DNA of 64,000 nucleotides from Coriaria nepalensis (lineage: Eukaryota; Streptophyta; Magnoliopsida; Cucurbitales; Coriariaceae): NCBI GenBank assembly GCA_027186245.1, contig CP114500.1:630001-694000 (forward strand). The letters are read 5' to 3'. Positions within the stretch are counted from its first letter, which is position 1; the number at the start of each line of letters is the position of its first letter. The translations under genes and the position numbers were made by a program. The notes beneath the pieces are model-generated. The model was not told the origin of the DNA. It saw nothing but the letters and a program-made list of their open reading frames with translations, and searched no databases. Below, in pieces: positions 45,120 through 56,475 of the stretch.

Positions 45120-48100
45120 TGGAGAGACGAATCGGATCTAATTGATAGTAGTTGTACCTCAAAGTTTCCTGCATCCCTCTGACCAACCTATGTAAGATAT
45201 TCAACTGTTAACAGTCCTGGTCTCGGGTTTAAGTCAGGCAATCGTATTATCTAAGTAGAGCTATAGAGAGTTATGTAGATAAGCGTAAATTGGCAATTAA
45301 AGACTTTGTAGTTTGTAGCAGTATTAGTAGTAGTAGTAGTAGAAGAAGAAGAAATCTGTCTGATGACTTTCTTCCTAGATCGTTGAATGTAATGCTGACA
45401 CTGAGGAAGTGAGTTTCAGAAAATGTACATATTAGTCAATCTCATATTTTTGATATCCTATTCTAATTTTCCTATTAAATTTTATGATAAAATTACTAAG
45501 ATATAATATATATTTAACATCTTAATACAATGAAAGGGTCTTGTCCAAAGGAAAAAACGACAATTTGATTTTAGATGGTCTAAAGTCTAAAGTAAGATTG
45601 GCAACATGGAATTTGTCGGAGAAAATAATTAGGTTGTCTTATCATATCATTACTTTTATCTCTTAATCAATTTCTTTAAGGGGCACACTAATGATTAACA
45701 ATTGACAAGTTTTAACTAATAATTTGGTTGGGGACCAATCACTAACACTACTGTGAGTAAATTTGGTAAAAAATTATAATGAATGGGTGTGGTTGGGAAG
45801 TGTGGTAACAGTTGCACATTCGCATCACTTAGGTTTGGCCCAATAGTTAGAACTCAGTTATCTAAACAGTTTAAGCGCAATACGTAAAAGGCCTACTAAA
45901 TTTAAGCATCAATGAGCCCAATTTGTGTTCTTCTGCCCCCATGATTGGACCTAAAACAAATTTAAGACTTAATGAATGAATGTCTTAATAATATGAAAGA
46001 TTCAGTCAAAGATTCATTTTTTAAAGGTCTCATCGTGGGATACTTTTGAATCAAAGTATTTGCCACTACAAACTTTCTTCAACTGTCGCTAGTGAATCAT
46101 TTAAGCCTATTTTTTTAAGGATTATTTATCAATCAGAAAAATCTAAATATTTATATTTAAGTATTTATGGTGATCTAATCTTATTTGCTGAAGTTAATGT
46201 ATGTATATTTTTGTGTCTCAAAAACCCTTAACTTATCTATTGTTGAGACGCTTACACTTAACTTAACTGGTCAGGAATCAGGATATCTTCAAATATGACC
46301 AATCTAAGAACTATGGATCCCACCTTCCCTCGACATGAAGTTTCAAATTCAATTTACTTACTTAGCAAGTGAGTGTTCTATATGGATACATATAGTTAAA
46401 CAGTACGTAAGTGGAGCCCGAGTATGAAAAGTAGGGCAATGGCATGCAAGATTGCTCATTCCGCACTTGCAGGAACCTTCTTCACATAATGATAAAGCAT
46501 GCACCTACGTACATCATGATCACTACAACTTAATCCTTCTTCTATAACCTCAATTTACTTACTAATTACCAAATTATTTAATCAATTACCTGAATAAACG
46601 CTGGTACCAAATTCTCGTGTTTTATCTGGAAGAATAAAGAAAATAAGTTGATCCAAAAATTACTTCAGGAATCAAGCATCAAAAAAATCTTTGATAATCG
46701 AACTGAAATTTTGAATCAGAAGCTGATTCGGAGGGTGGATTGATATGATAATGACTTAGGCCGGACTACATACATATCCATAACTTTTATCATTCCTTAA
46801 TGCTCTTTGGTTATCCCACTTTCATATCTTTTATGTTATTATTACAATTAGTGCGTCAGATTCGGACCGCACTGTACGATGTTTGCCAATAAGTAAGTAA
46901 TCAATCAAGTAATTAAAAATATAAATAAATAAATCAAAAATCTATCTATAATTTATGATATATATTATTATTATTATTATTATTATTGTTTAATTTATAC
47001 ACTTAATTGATAATTAGACAGAAGCTCTGTAATAACACTCTTATCTGGATTTAATAGGTCTGGTTCGAGTCATAGAAAATGGGAGAACCTATATACACCC
47101 TCCTCTCTATCTGGAAACAAACATCATACACCACCATATGTACTATACATCCTCCTCTCTATCTGGAAACATACATCATACTTCCTCCATTCATGGATCG
47201 ACAAAGTAAGCTAGTTGACGTATATTCTTTTTTCTTCCTAAATCATTGAGCGCATGCCATCCAAACTAATAATACAGGTTTTTTTAAAAAATAATAATAA
47301 TAAATAAAAAAAATTAGCTACTGGACGAACAAGAAAGCAAGTAGTGGACCTCGTAGGAAAAAAACATGGTTTTGTCACCAAAATGGCATCACCATTTACG
47401 AGTATAGGAGCTAGCTAGCTACTTCACATGGTTTCCTGGCCGAAAGCTAAATTAGTGGGCATACGTAGCGCACTTTAATTCCTTGTAATTAAAATTTAAA
47501 AAACAACAATTAACAATTAAACAAGTGAAGATATGATAGACTCAAGTACCTACACTCGTGTACTATTATGAGTCAACTTTTTATAATGTAAACGGAACTA
47601 ATTGCAGTAAAATCATAGGACACAGAGAGAGAGAGAGAGAGAGAGAGTGGTAGAGGTAGTGGATTCGCACTAACATGGGTGGTTTATATGCTTGCAGACC
47701 AATTATGCCACCGACTATTACTTGATGATCCCTATTGTTTGAAGTGTAGGTTACAAATGGCAATGAAGTGAGAGAATATGTGTGAATGATCTGATGCAAG
47801 TGGAAAATGAGGGTATATAGTAGATTTTTCACTACATGTTTTTAACTTTTTAGATCGATCGAATCTTAATCTTATATATGTGGTAGTAGCCCTTTTGTCT
47901 TATCCAACCCCAATTGAAACCTCCAATTTGTTGGGATTCTGTAGTTCTCATTCACAGAACTGGTGCTGATTCTCGAGTGAATCTTTCTCTTTATTTCTTG
48001 GATTCTTTGCTATGTTTCTAATTAATGTCCATTTCCCACTTTGAAATATTTGTTTATCACGATCTGTGTCTATGTTTAATGTAAGTTGGACATATCTGAA

Positions 48101-49510
48101 TTATATACTTGGTCTATTCATGAGATTTGAAGAATATGCGAATGCCTACCAATTAACCCATTGTTGTAATAAGTAGGATGATCTTGGTACTCCATTTATG
48201 ATACATGATCTTCTTGACTTTTATACAATGCATCCATTCTTGCATTCATGTTCAACTAGACCGGATCACTACCTGACTATCTGGGAAATGGACCAAAATA
48301 ATGGTGAAACGAAAATACATATATATATATATTTGTATGTATGTATGTATGTATAAGCAAAGAATATACTGATTATCATAGACGCAAAGCACATTAAAGT
48401 GGGCAGCAGATGAGAATATGCTTGATGATGAACTGATATGATGCTATAATATCAAAAAGTATGATCAGTCACTTGATATTATATCATTAGCTCTAGATAA
48501 TTCAAATTTCAAACGAAAGGGAGACGTTAAATCTCCATTGTCCACAAGGTTTAGAAGTCGGAAGAGAGATTAGTCACGTATTAATAGTTATGAATATTTC
48601 AGATTCATCTAAATACGTTTAGTTAGTAAGAAACTTGATTAATACGAAGAGACTCTTTCTTACGTAGAATAGAAGAAAGACAGTGTGCATGTAGGATTGT
48701 GCCCTACTACGTATGTATACAAATGTAGTATCAGACAACACAAGTACACAACTACTACTCCTTTCAATTGGTTTATTTATTTTAATTTGTCAAAAAATAA
48801 ACCTAGTACAGCTTTACACATTAAGGGATTCATCGTACTTTAATTCGTACCATATGTTTGTCCATATTTGTATATACCCTTTAACGTTTCCAAAGAATGG
48901 TTTTGGATTGTAAACGAGCACGATTTCAACCATGCACGCCCACTTTGGCTCTTCACTGTAATCAAAATGAATCTGTGAAGCAAACAAAAACTCGTAAGTG
49001 TTGCCTTATACTTGTATTCTACATAATTTATACGTATTTCTCTCTTCATATATATGAAGAGGTTACTTATAAAGTCAAGTCAGTAAGTACTTCGCTCAAT
49101 GTTAAAAATAAAGAGAGGAGTTTGAAATTTTGTATGTCACAACTTGTGAGATTATGTAAGTTTTAGTAATATATATATAATATTATAAACAGAGTTTACA
49201 AATATTAAAAAGTTATAAAAACTTATCATAAATAATTTACGAAAAATAAAAATTTATAAAAAAAAATATTATTAAATAAATAATAAATATCAATAATTTG
49301 GAGAATATTTAAGATTTAAAACTTCTTGTTATATAAATGTAATAACAATAATATTACCCCTCAAATTACAGAAATGCGCAACCACACTAAACCCCACTCT
49401 CTCTCACGAGCGAGCGAACTCTCGCTCTCTTCGGTCGCTCGTCACTCCTAATTTGATGCTACTTCTTTTGAAAAGAAAGAGGGCCCACAATTGAGACTTC
49501 CTCTGTCTTT
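45120..49510. other. 4.4-kb gene-free intergenic region
   Basis: No coding sequence, tRNA or known miRNA is recognised. It contains microsatellites: (GTA)n(GAA)n at about 45321-45353, (ATT)n at 46965-46987, (GA)n at 47625-47647 and (AT)n/(GTAT)n at 48317-48353, plus a 52-bp-period direct repeat near 47099. Confidence 0.5.
47090..47190. repeat. Direct repeat, 52-bp period
   Basis: The word cctcctctctatctggaaac starts at 47099 and again at 47151. Flanking bases (atcatac, ccat) also recur with a few differences. Confidence 0.75.
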
Positions 49511-49516
49511 GGATGC

Positions 49517-49524
49517 TATATATA
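49517..49524 (+). promoter_or_regulatory. TATA box of the MCU gene
   Basis: TATATATA about 82 bp upstream of the start codon at 49606. Confidence 0.6.
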
Positions 49525-49605
49525 GTGACTAACCTCTGTCATCATTCATCACCTTCGGAAAACCAGAACTCTCTCTTTCTCTTAAAACATCTTTTCCTTC
49601 AATCA

Positions 49606-50780
49606 ATGGCGCTGCGGAGGACGCTCTCTAAGCGCTTGCTCGACAGTTACAGAGCAAATACATCACACTCTGTAGCTTTAGAACATACTCCGCTCTTGCT
49701 CCAATCGCCCATAACCGTTCTTCCCCCTCACGCTGCCATTATAAGCTTCCATCGAGAATACCGAACCCCGTCATACTCCGCCGACAAAAGCTTTTTCCGG
49801 CGGATTCTTCAACGCAGAGCTATATACCAAACACCGGATGCTCTCCCGGAGCTCAGATCGCTTCCGGTAGGAGACAAGCTCAGAGAAACTCTTCGACGCA
49901 TCAACATTCCAGGAGATCGTCTCCGTCTCGACGGTCTCGTTCCTCCGCCGCCTCCGACGGTGTCAGTTGATTCGCTGTTCGGAATCACCGTCGACGATGC
50001 GAGAAAGATTCTGAGGTTTTCTCGGGTGGAGAGGCTGAAATCGAAGCTTAGAGAGATATCGAAGAGCTCCATCTCTTACTCTGAGTTCATACGAATCTGC
50101 GATGAAGCTTGCGAGAATCAGAATCTTGGCGGAGGAGCCGAGTTAGCAAAGATTTTGGACGAGTCAGGAAACGTTATCGTTTTTGGAAACATCGTATTTC
50201 TCCGGCCCGAGCAGGTAAACATAAGCTTATTGTGTTTTCTGCTTCTATTGTGTTGTTGGGCTGGACCAATGGGCTTTTTTGGGTGTTTATTTAGCCCATT
50301 AAACTGGGTTTTGTTGAACAGGTGGCCAGATCGATGGAGACAGTAATTTCCAACTCAATAGCGATTCCGGATGACCCAAGAATAGAAGAACTGAAACAGA
50401 TGGAGAAGAAAAAAGAGATGATAGATGAGAAAGCAAGGGCCCTGGTCCGTGGAGAACTGTACTGTGGGATGGGCTTTTTAATAGCCCAAACACTGGGCTT
50501 CATGAGGCTCACTTTCTGGGAGCTAACTTGGGATGTAATGGAGCCCATATGCTTCTTTGTGACATCACTTCACTTTGCTTTGGGCTATGGGTTTTTCCTC
50601 AGGACCTCCACGGAGCCCACTTTTGAAGGCTTCTTTCAACGACGGTTTAAGACCAAGCAAAAGAAACTCATGGCGGTTCATAACTTTGACATTAACAGAT
50701 ACAATGAACTACTTAAAGCATGTAGTCTCTGCCAATCAAGTCTTAACACGTCGCAATATTTTTCCTCTACGCATATTTAA
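49606..50780 (+). CDS. MCU: Mitochondrial calcium uniporter pore protein
   Basis: Exons 49606-50214 and 50322-50780 encode 355 residues. MCU forms the Ca2+ channel of the inner mitochondrial membrane. The N-terminus is an arginine-rich presequence ([17 protein letters not shown]). The central part has [20 protein letters not shown], and a helix follows in exon 2 ([20 protein letters not shown]). Two transmembrane segments ([18 protein letters not shown] and [19 protein letters not shown]) flank the selectivity filter WDVMEP at about residues 273-278, where Asp and Glu bind calcium. The matrix tail contains [20 protein letters not shown]. All elements are intact and the intron position is ordinary for plant MCU genes. 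Plants have several MCU paralogues; which one this is cannot be decided. Confidence 0.94.
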
Positions 50781-50784
50781 ATAT

Positions 50785-51060
50785 AATAAAAAATACTAAT
50801 TTATATATTTTTTTAAAATGAATGGACCAAGTTGAAGCTGTTTTAGTCCCTTCTTCGTAAGTCTGACGAACGATTTGGTTTTGTTTTGTTTGAGTTTGTC
50901 TTTTTAGTTTTGAAGGGGGCGAGGCTCTCTTTTTTATGAGGTATGTATAGAAAAAATTGTTAAATGTGTTTTACCTTATCATTCTTTTCTTTGCGTATCG
51001 TAAATGGGGTTAAGACACTACTTTTGGCGGGATTGTCACCACGTGCCCACGTCGGTTAGC
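50785..51060. other. 3' flank of MCU
   Basis: T-rich sequence without recognisable features. Confidence 0.5.
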
Positions 51061-51061
51061 G

Positions 51062-51237
51062 TTGGGTGGTGGCGTTCGTGAAGGAAAAGCGCCCTTTTGG
51101 TGGCGTTTCCTAGAACGAATGCATCGGCGGAGGCACATACATGCACTTTTTGGGTGGCGGCGTTCGTGAAGGAAAAGCGCCCTTTTGGTGGCGTTTCCTC
51201 GAACGAATGCATCGGCGGAGGCACATACATGCACTTT
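51062..51237. repeat. 88-bp near-perfect tandem duplication
   Basis: Two adjacent 88-bp units (51062-51149 and 51150-51237) differ at only about three positions. They are GC-richer than their surroundings and include ggaaaagcgcccttttggtg and gcatcggcggaggcacatac. The open frames across them are repeats of each other and are not a supported gene. Confidence 0.9.
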
Positions 51238-51521
51238 AACGTAAACGCTGGTTGGGTTTCATTGTACATCGACATAAAATGGTACTAAATCCGGTTAAAA
51301 TATGGAACCATCAACTTCATTCAGATGTAGTTTCTTTGTCCTGTTACAGTTAAAAACTGAAACATCGTCTTCATCTGTCATGAAATTTGTAAATTTTATC
51401 AAACTCATGCACTTGCTCCTACCATCAGAAACAATAAAAATTAAAAATTCCCATTACCTAGAATTTAAAATAGTAATAATAAAAATAATTACAAAAAAAA
51501 GGTATGGATCTATGACCCGGT

Positions 51522-51850
51522 CGGGCAAAAAGTAATCGCGTAATCTGACTTGGAACAAGCTCGAGGCATCACCATAAGCATAACTATATGCCGTTGGGCA
51601 AGCATTCTTGAACAACTCCGAGTACATGCTCGCCGATGCAGCAAAACTCCAGTGTGTTGAATGCAATGCAAGCGCTCTCACACGCGAGCACTGAATTACC
51701 TGAGTTTGTAACCGTAGCTCAGTGAGGAAGTTACCATTCAAGTCCGCCACACATCCCGCATACTGACAGTTTCTATCTACTTCTCCAATCCTTTGAGGCG
51801 GCTCTACATCCGACCCTATTGGATCGTCATGCTCCGTTAAGATTTGTTTT
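51522..51850 (-). pseudogene. Thaumatin-like (PR-5) protein C-terminal remnant
   Basis: The minus strand reads NCQYAGCVADLNGNFLTELR, later STHWSFAASASMYSELFKNA and CPTAYSYAYGDASSLFQV. These align in order with the C-terminal part of thaumatin-like proteins (C-ADLN-LQ, Y-S-FK-ACP-AYSYAYDD-S). Several conserved cysteines are replaced and the beta-rich front half is missing. It is a remnant without expected function. Confidence 0.7.
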
Positions 51851-52528
51851 TATATCTCGAACATTTTCTATCACAAACTTGAGATAAAGGCTCTTGACAT
51901 TTCCGATCCGACCCCATATCTAATCTCAGAAGATCGGTGCATACATTATAATCTAAAATCGAAGCAAAAGTGCCCAAATACTACCCAGTTATTTCAAAAA
52001 GTCTCGATTTTTTGTTTTATTATTCGGCCCATTTAGAATTGGGCCTCTCTAAGCCTTGGCCCATGTGATGAGTTTTAATCAAATGACCAATATGGACCGT
52101 GCACGTACCTGCATGCTTGAGCTAAAGACAAAAATACCAATACCAGCTAGTTCTGAATCCACCGAGAAAGTGGAAGCTAACCATCGTTTTAACAAAGAAG
52201 GTCTTCTAGAAGGAAACATGTCGGTGAGTACAACATAATACGTGGAAGCTTCTTCGCAATTTACATTTTACTGTTTAGCCCCCCCCCCTAGAATTCAGAG
52301 AACAAAATTAGACCCAAAAAAAGAAAGAAAAGAAAACTCAATTGTTTTTTGTTTTTTCTGCAACGCTACGAAGAAAAAGTCCTTATCTTCTTTGTGTCGG
52401 AGGCAGAGTCCAACTGCTCACAAGAATATTCCATATTCCCATTAACTGTTCCCGACTTCCCCTTCTGCAAATGCATATTCACATAGAACTTGACGAACAG
52501 CAAAAGAATAGCTCCGTTCAATACAGAA
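51851..52528. other. Intergenic, nothing recognised
   Basis: Includes a short C homopolymer near 52280. No gene is supported. Confidence 0.5.
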
Positions 52529-52951
52529 TTACAGACCCAAGCTTCGATCCCATTGCAACCACCTTTCATAACGTGCATTAAAAGCACGCCGAAATGGAAA
52601 AGGAGTAGTCTTGATCCGCCGCCATAACAAGCGTGTGTCTCGGATCTCCGCCGCGGCGGAGAGCAATATGCCGAGGAAGATAACTGCGGAGATTAATAAC
52701 ATCGACAGGCTGTGAACGGCCGGGATTGGGCCCAGTGGGACCTGACGTTTACGCAGGAAGATCGAGAAGTGGAGAGTTGCGGCGGCGATCACGTATGCTG
52801 AGATGGCGGTAAACAGAAAAATGGTCGTGAACTGTATGAAACACGTGGGCAAGGTACTGTAAGGGTTTTTGGTGGCGGCGGCTCTACGTTCGCTATTTTC
52901 CAACGGAAGATGGATCGGATTCCACCATATGACCATTATCATTGTTTTCAT
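52529..52951 (-). CDS. Small predicted membrane protein, unknown
   Basis: A single-exon open frame of 140 residues starts MKTMIMVIWWNPIHLPLEN. Two or three hydrophobic segments are visible: TTIFLFTAISAYVIAAATLH, SLSMLLISAVIFLGILLSAA and possibly the N-terminal MIMVIWW. Between and after them the sequence is basic (FLRKRQ, LLWRRIK, FRRAFNARYERW). Its codons are GC-richer than the flanks, as expected for a real exon. It is divergent from the RING E3 gene, with a G-box between them. I do not recognise the family. It may be a genuine small plant membrane protein or a chance frame. Confidence 0.4.
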   Translation of the reverse strand: MKTMIMVIWWNPIHLPLENSERRAAATKNPYSTLPTCFIQFTTIFLFTAISAYVIAAATLHFSIFLRKRQVPLGPIPAVHSLSMLLISAVIFLGILLSAAAEIRDTRLLWRRIKTTPFPFRRAFNARYERWLQWDRSLGL

Positions 52952-53007
52952 TTATTTTTCTCCTAGGTGGGCCCATTCGTGGAAACCATCAGCGAATTAA
53001 TGTATGC

Positions 53008-53013
53008 CACGTG
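53008..53013. promoter_or_regulatory. G-box CACGTG between divergent genes
   Basis: CACGTG within gccacgtgggag, in the 580-bp gap between the small membrane ORF and the RING E3 gene. G-boxes bind bZIP/bHLH factors; a role here is inferred from position. Confidence 0.45.
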
Positions 53014-53503
53014 GGAGAGGACCCCACACGCGCCCTTTTTTCTTTTGTCCTTTTTGGCAGAATCGCGGACCTGATCTTTCGGGCTAAAAAGGTCAGGCTT
53101 CACTTGTAGATGGAGTCTTCTTGCCCGCGTCAACCTAACAACGAGCTTCCTTGGAAATTTTTGATTCGTTGCAGAGTTCGGATCGATCTGCTTCATCGTC
53201 AATCTGAAGGTTAATATTTCTTCTGTACTTGTTAATTTGATCTTACATTGATAGCAAAGATTCTCTCTATTTTTAATCGTCCTCCTTTATTAGTGCTGCC
53301 TAATTGTTCAATTAATTTCTCTCCTTATCTGTTTCTGGTCATTTACTAACCCTAGATTTCTGATTTGGATAGTATACTCCACTGCCCTGATTCCGATCCA
53401 GAATTCGTATTGTATTATCTTCTTTGCTGTCCGATCATGTCTGTGTCGCTATAGTCGATTTTGTGGTAATGTAAGCATCTGAGATATATATATATATAAT
53501 TTT

Positions 53504-53519
53504 GGGGGGGGGGGGGGGG
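53504..53519 (+). repeat. Poly-G run of 16 bases next to an AT run
   Basis: An (AT)n run at 53484-53498 is followed by a 16-G tract only 15 bases before the RING E3 start codon. Such a tract could form a G-quadruplex in the leader, or its length may be an assembly artefact. Confidence 0.8.
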
Positions 53520-53534
53520 TGTTCAAATTCAGAT

Positions 53535-54122
53535 ATGTCAAGTGGAATTGTGGACTCATCAAGCAATCCACCCCCAAACTCTTCTGCTAACTTTGAGTGT
53601 AATATCTGCTTCGAGTTAGCTCAAGATCCTATCGTAACCTTATGCGGCCATCTTTTCTGCTGGCCTTGCGTTTACCAGTGGCTCCACTTTCACACTCACT
53701 CTCATCAATGCCCGGTTTGCAAAGCCGTGGTTGAAGAAGACAAGTTGGTCCCACTATACGGTAGGGGAAAAACATCAACCGACCCCAGGTTGAAATCAGT
53801 TAGTAATCCGGGTATTCATATTCCCAGCCGTCCAGCCGGTCTGAGACCTGAGACAGTTCCTCCTCCTCCTCCACCTGAGTTTGGGTTCAATCAAGCTTTG
53901 GGTGCTTATGTCCCCTCTTTGTTTAGCCCTCAGGTTCATGGATATGCTAGTCTTTATGGTCCGGTTGGTGGATTCCGTTATGGGTTTCGTCATTCATTTC
54001 ATGGCGGTTATGTTCATGGATACTATAGGAATAGTCGTCATTATGGACGACAGGATTCCCATCTGAAGAAAATTCTCTTGTTTCTTGTGTTTTGCATGCT
54101 TCTTCTTCTTCTTTCACGGTAG
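53535..54122 (+). CDS. Membrane-anchored RING E3 ubiquitin ligase (RMA/RNF5-like)
   Basis: This intronless coding sequence of 195 residues starts MSSGIVDSSSNPPPN. The C3HC4 RING at about residues 22-64 reads CNICFELAQDPIVTLCGHLF then CWPCVYQWLHFH and CPVCKAVV, with all eight zinc ligands. After a proline-rich linker (GLRPETVPPPPPPEF) and a Gly/His/Tyr-rich region comes a C-terminal membrane anchor (KKILLFLVFCMLLLLLSR). This is the plant RMA/RNF5-type E3 arrangement, with the enzyme tail-anchored in the ER and linked to protein quality control. At1g19310/At1g74990 are the closest by memory. An in-frame ATG at 53502 would add 11 glycine-rich residues encoded by the poly-G run; the 53535 start is preferred because the family begins there. 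Confidence 0.9.
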   Translation: MSSGIVDSSSNPPPNSSANFECNICFELAQDPIVTLCGHLFCWPCVYQWLHFHTHSHQCPVCKAVVEEDKLVPLYGRGKTSTDPRLKSVSNPGIHIPSRPAGLRPETVPPPPPPEFGFNQALGAYVPSLFSPQVHGYASLYGPVGGFRYGFRHSFHGGYVHGYYRNSRHYGRQDSHLKKILLFLVFCMLLLLLSR

Positions 54123-54124
54123 GT

Positions 54125-56470
54125 GTAATCAGCGGATAGAGGCATTGCTTGGAATACATGTACTTGTGCGTTTCTTGCCGGTTTTCGATTTTATAGCGTG
54201 ATGCTTGTAACAAACAGGAAACTGACGAAGACAAGACAGTAGCACTATAACCATCGTTGTGTTTGTTGTGTGTAGAATTCATATATATAATAGAGTGAGG
54301 TTGTGCTCCGGCAATATCGGTTTAATATTGTTAGTAGCTCTCAAGGTTAGTGCGGGATCTGATGTACTGCCACAATGTGAAGATATTTCGTATCCTACAG
54401 CACAGAAAGATGAGGAAGGGGGCTAAAGAAATTCAGCTGACGAAGGGGGGCTGTCGCCATAAAAAAAAACAGGACAGAACAGGACATTTGGGCTTGCTCT
54501 TCTAGATTGCTTGCTGTATTAGAACTTAGATGCGCTTGTTGTGTCCGTTAGTGAGATGCCTTTTGAGTGCTGTTGTCTTGTAAAATGAAATATCCAGAGA
54601 AAATGTGCTTTCAGTACTACAAATCGTGATTGTCTGGACTCGTAGAAATAGTGATCATGAATGACAGACAGTAGTGTTCCAAGTCCTGTACTGTATCGAG
54701 TATATGCTGTCTGCATTCTTCCATGTCATATCTTATCATCTTTTAAAGCATTATTCTGATTAAAGTTGGGAATGACGACATGAAAATGTGTGGGGTTCAA
54801 AATACTTGCCAGCGAAAAGCCTGGACTGATTTTCATGCCATTTTCGCTTTTAAATTCAAGGTTGTAATAAAAGGGTTCTTGTCTAAATTGTTTGTAGTTG
54901 ACAAAAATGGTTCGGGTCCCATTATGTTTCTTCCCGGGCGAGTCGATGAGAGACTTTCATGTCCAACAAGCAACTGAACAAAAAAAAAAAAAAAAAAAAG
55001 AGAAAAAAGCAGAGCAATAGTTCCTCTGCCTCTGGTTACACTTTGCATGTTATGCTACGCATTGATTCTTTGGCGTATAATTCGCGATACGTGGTCCTAT
55101 GATTTGATCTTTGATCTTTTTTTTTTGTCCCACCCGCTCTCAACAAAACGTGATACCTACAGCTCAATCACAATTAGGGTTCAATAAATTGGCTAGGCCT
55201 GCTCGGCTCTGTTTCAAAGATGAGTTTGATGATGATACATTATTGATGGGGTGAGGGCTTTATTTAGGGTGTCCCCTAACCCATATGACATGTTTTTCTC
55301 TCATTTTATGCCTTTTTCTCCCCCCTTCTTTAATCTTTATCTTCTTTGTCGATCCGCATCTTTTTAGACACTTAGTAGTTGCCGTGTTGACTTAATAAAG
55401 CAACAGCCAACAGCAGAATACTTCGTTCGTTCATTCATGTTTCTTCCAAATCACCGACTGGAAAATATACTCTTGTAGTCTGTACTTGGATGTGCACGGT
55501 GAGAAACAGAACATGAAACGGAGACTTTTGATTATGGTCCAAACACCGTCCCTTTTTCCCCTGTTTGGTTTTTTGTCGGTGGTCAAGGAAACCTTTCCAC
55601 CTTGAACAAACTTGACCTCTTGGACAAGCAAAGACGGGACGAGACGATGATATCTCACTTCATTTATTTCCTTATTGACTTCGTTATGTATAAAATAAGC
55701 TTTTCATTAACTCTCTTCAAGTTCAACTACCATAATTACTAAACTGATAAGACAGGGGAGAGCTGCCATCTTCGTGGATGGAAGGTGGAGAAACAAACAC
55801 ACACATGATGTACATTATTCTACAAGACATCGTCAAACTTGATCACTAAGCATACGTTGTTTCCAAATTTTCAATGGAAAATATTACCCAGAATGTGATA
55901 GTACAACTATCGAGATAGATTTCAGACAAACATCACATTACATTATTTAATATAATTAAAATTAAATTTCTTTTTTTTTTTTTATTTGCTGTGACAAATT
56001 TCTACTAAATATTTAACCGAAATCATATAGATTCAAACTACACCCAATATTTACTCCTCCAACCGTTTGCTTAATAGTGGGAGAAACAGAGAGATCATCT
56101 CCTTGAAATCCCATTCATTTGGTTATTACTTATTGCTTACTTATCTCTGTTTTTCTAGGTGAAGTTTTACTATCACTCATTTACCAACTACCGAATTAAA
56201 AAAAAAGAAAAAAAAAAGAGGTGGGACCATCCTCAAATCTAATCCACGTGGAAGAAAATTTCAATTATAAGATAATTAATAAACTTTTATTTTATATTTT
56301 TTTTATTATTATTAGTATTTTAATTTCTTATGGAATTAATTTATCATCCTCTCGATCTGGAATGAAAACTCACTTTGAAGCAAAAGCTACAGATCTCTTA
56401 CTCTTGCTCACATAAAAAACCAACCACCCCCCACCTCTCTCTCTTGCCAAAAACCACCATCTCCGGGCAC
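54125..56470. other. 3' flank and intergenic spacer
   Basis: No supported gene. A 20-base A run lies near 54979-54998, AT-rich DNA at 55930-56000 and 56270-56330. Confidence 0.5.
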
Positions 56471-56475
56471 CTGTT

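Noticed and set aside
51010..51275. Overlapping minus-strand ORFs with repeated peptide units
   Set aside because: They are a by-product of the 88-bp tandem DNA duplication, open in more than one frame, and resemble no protein.
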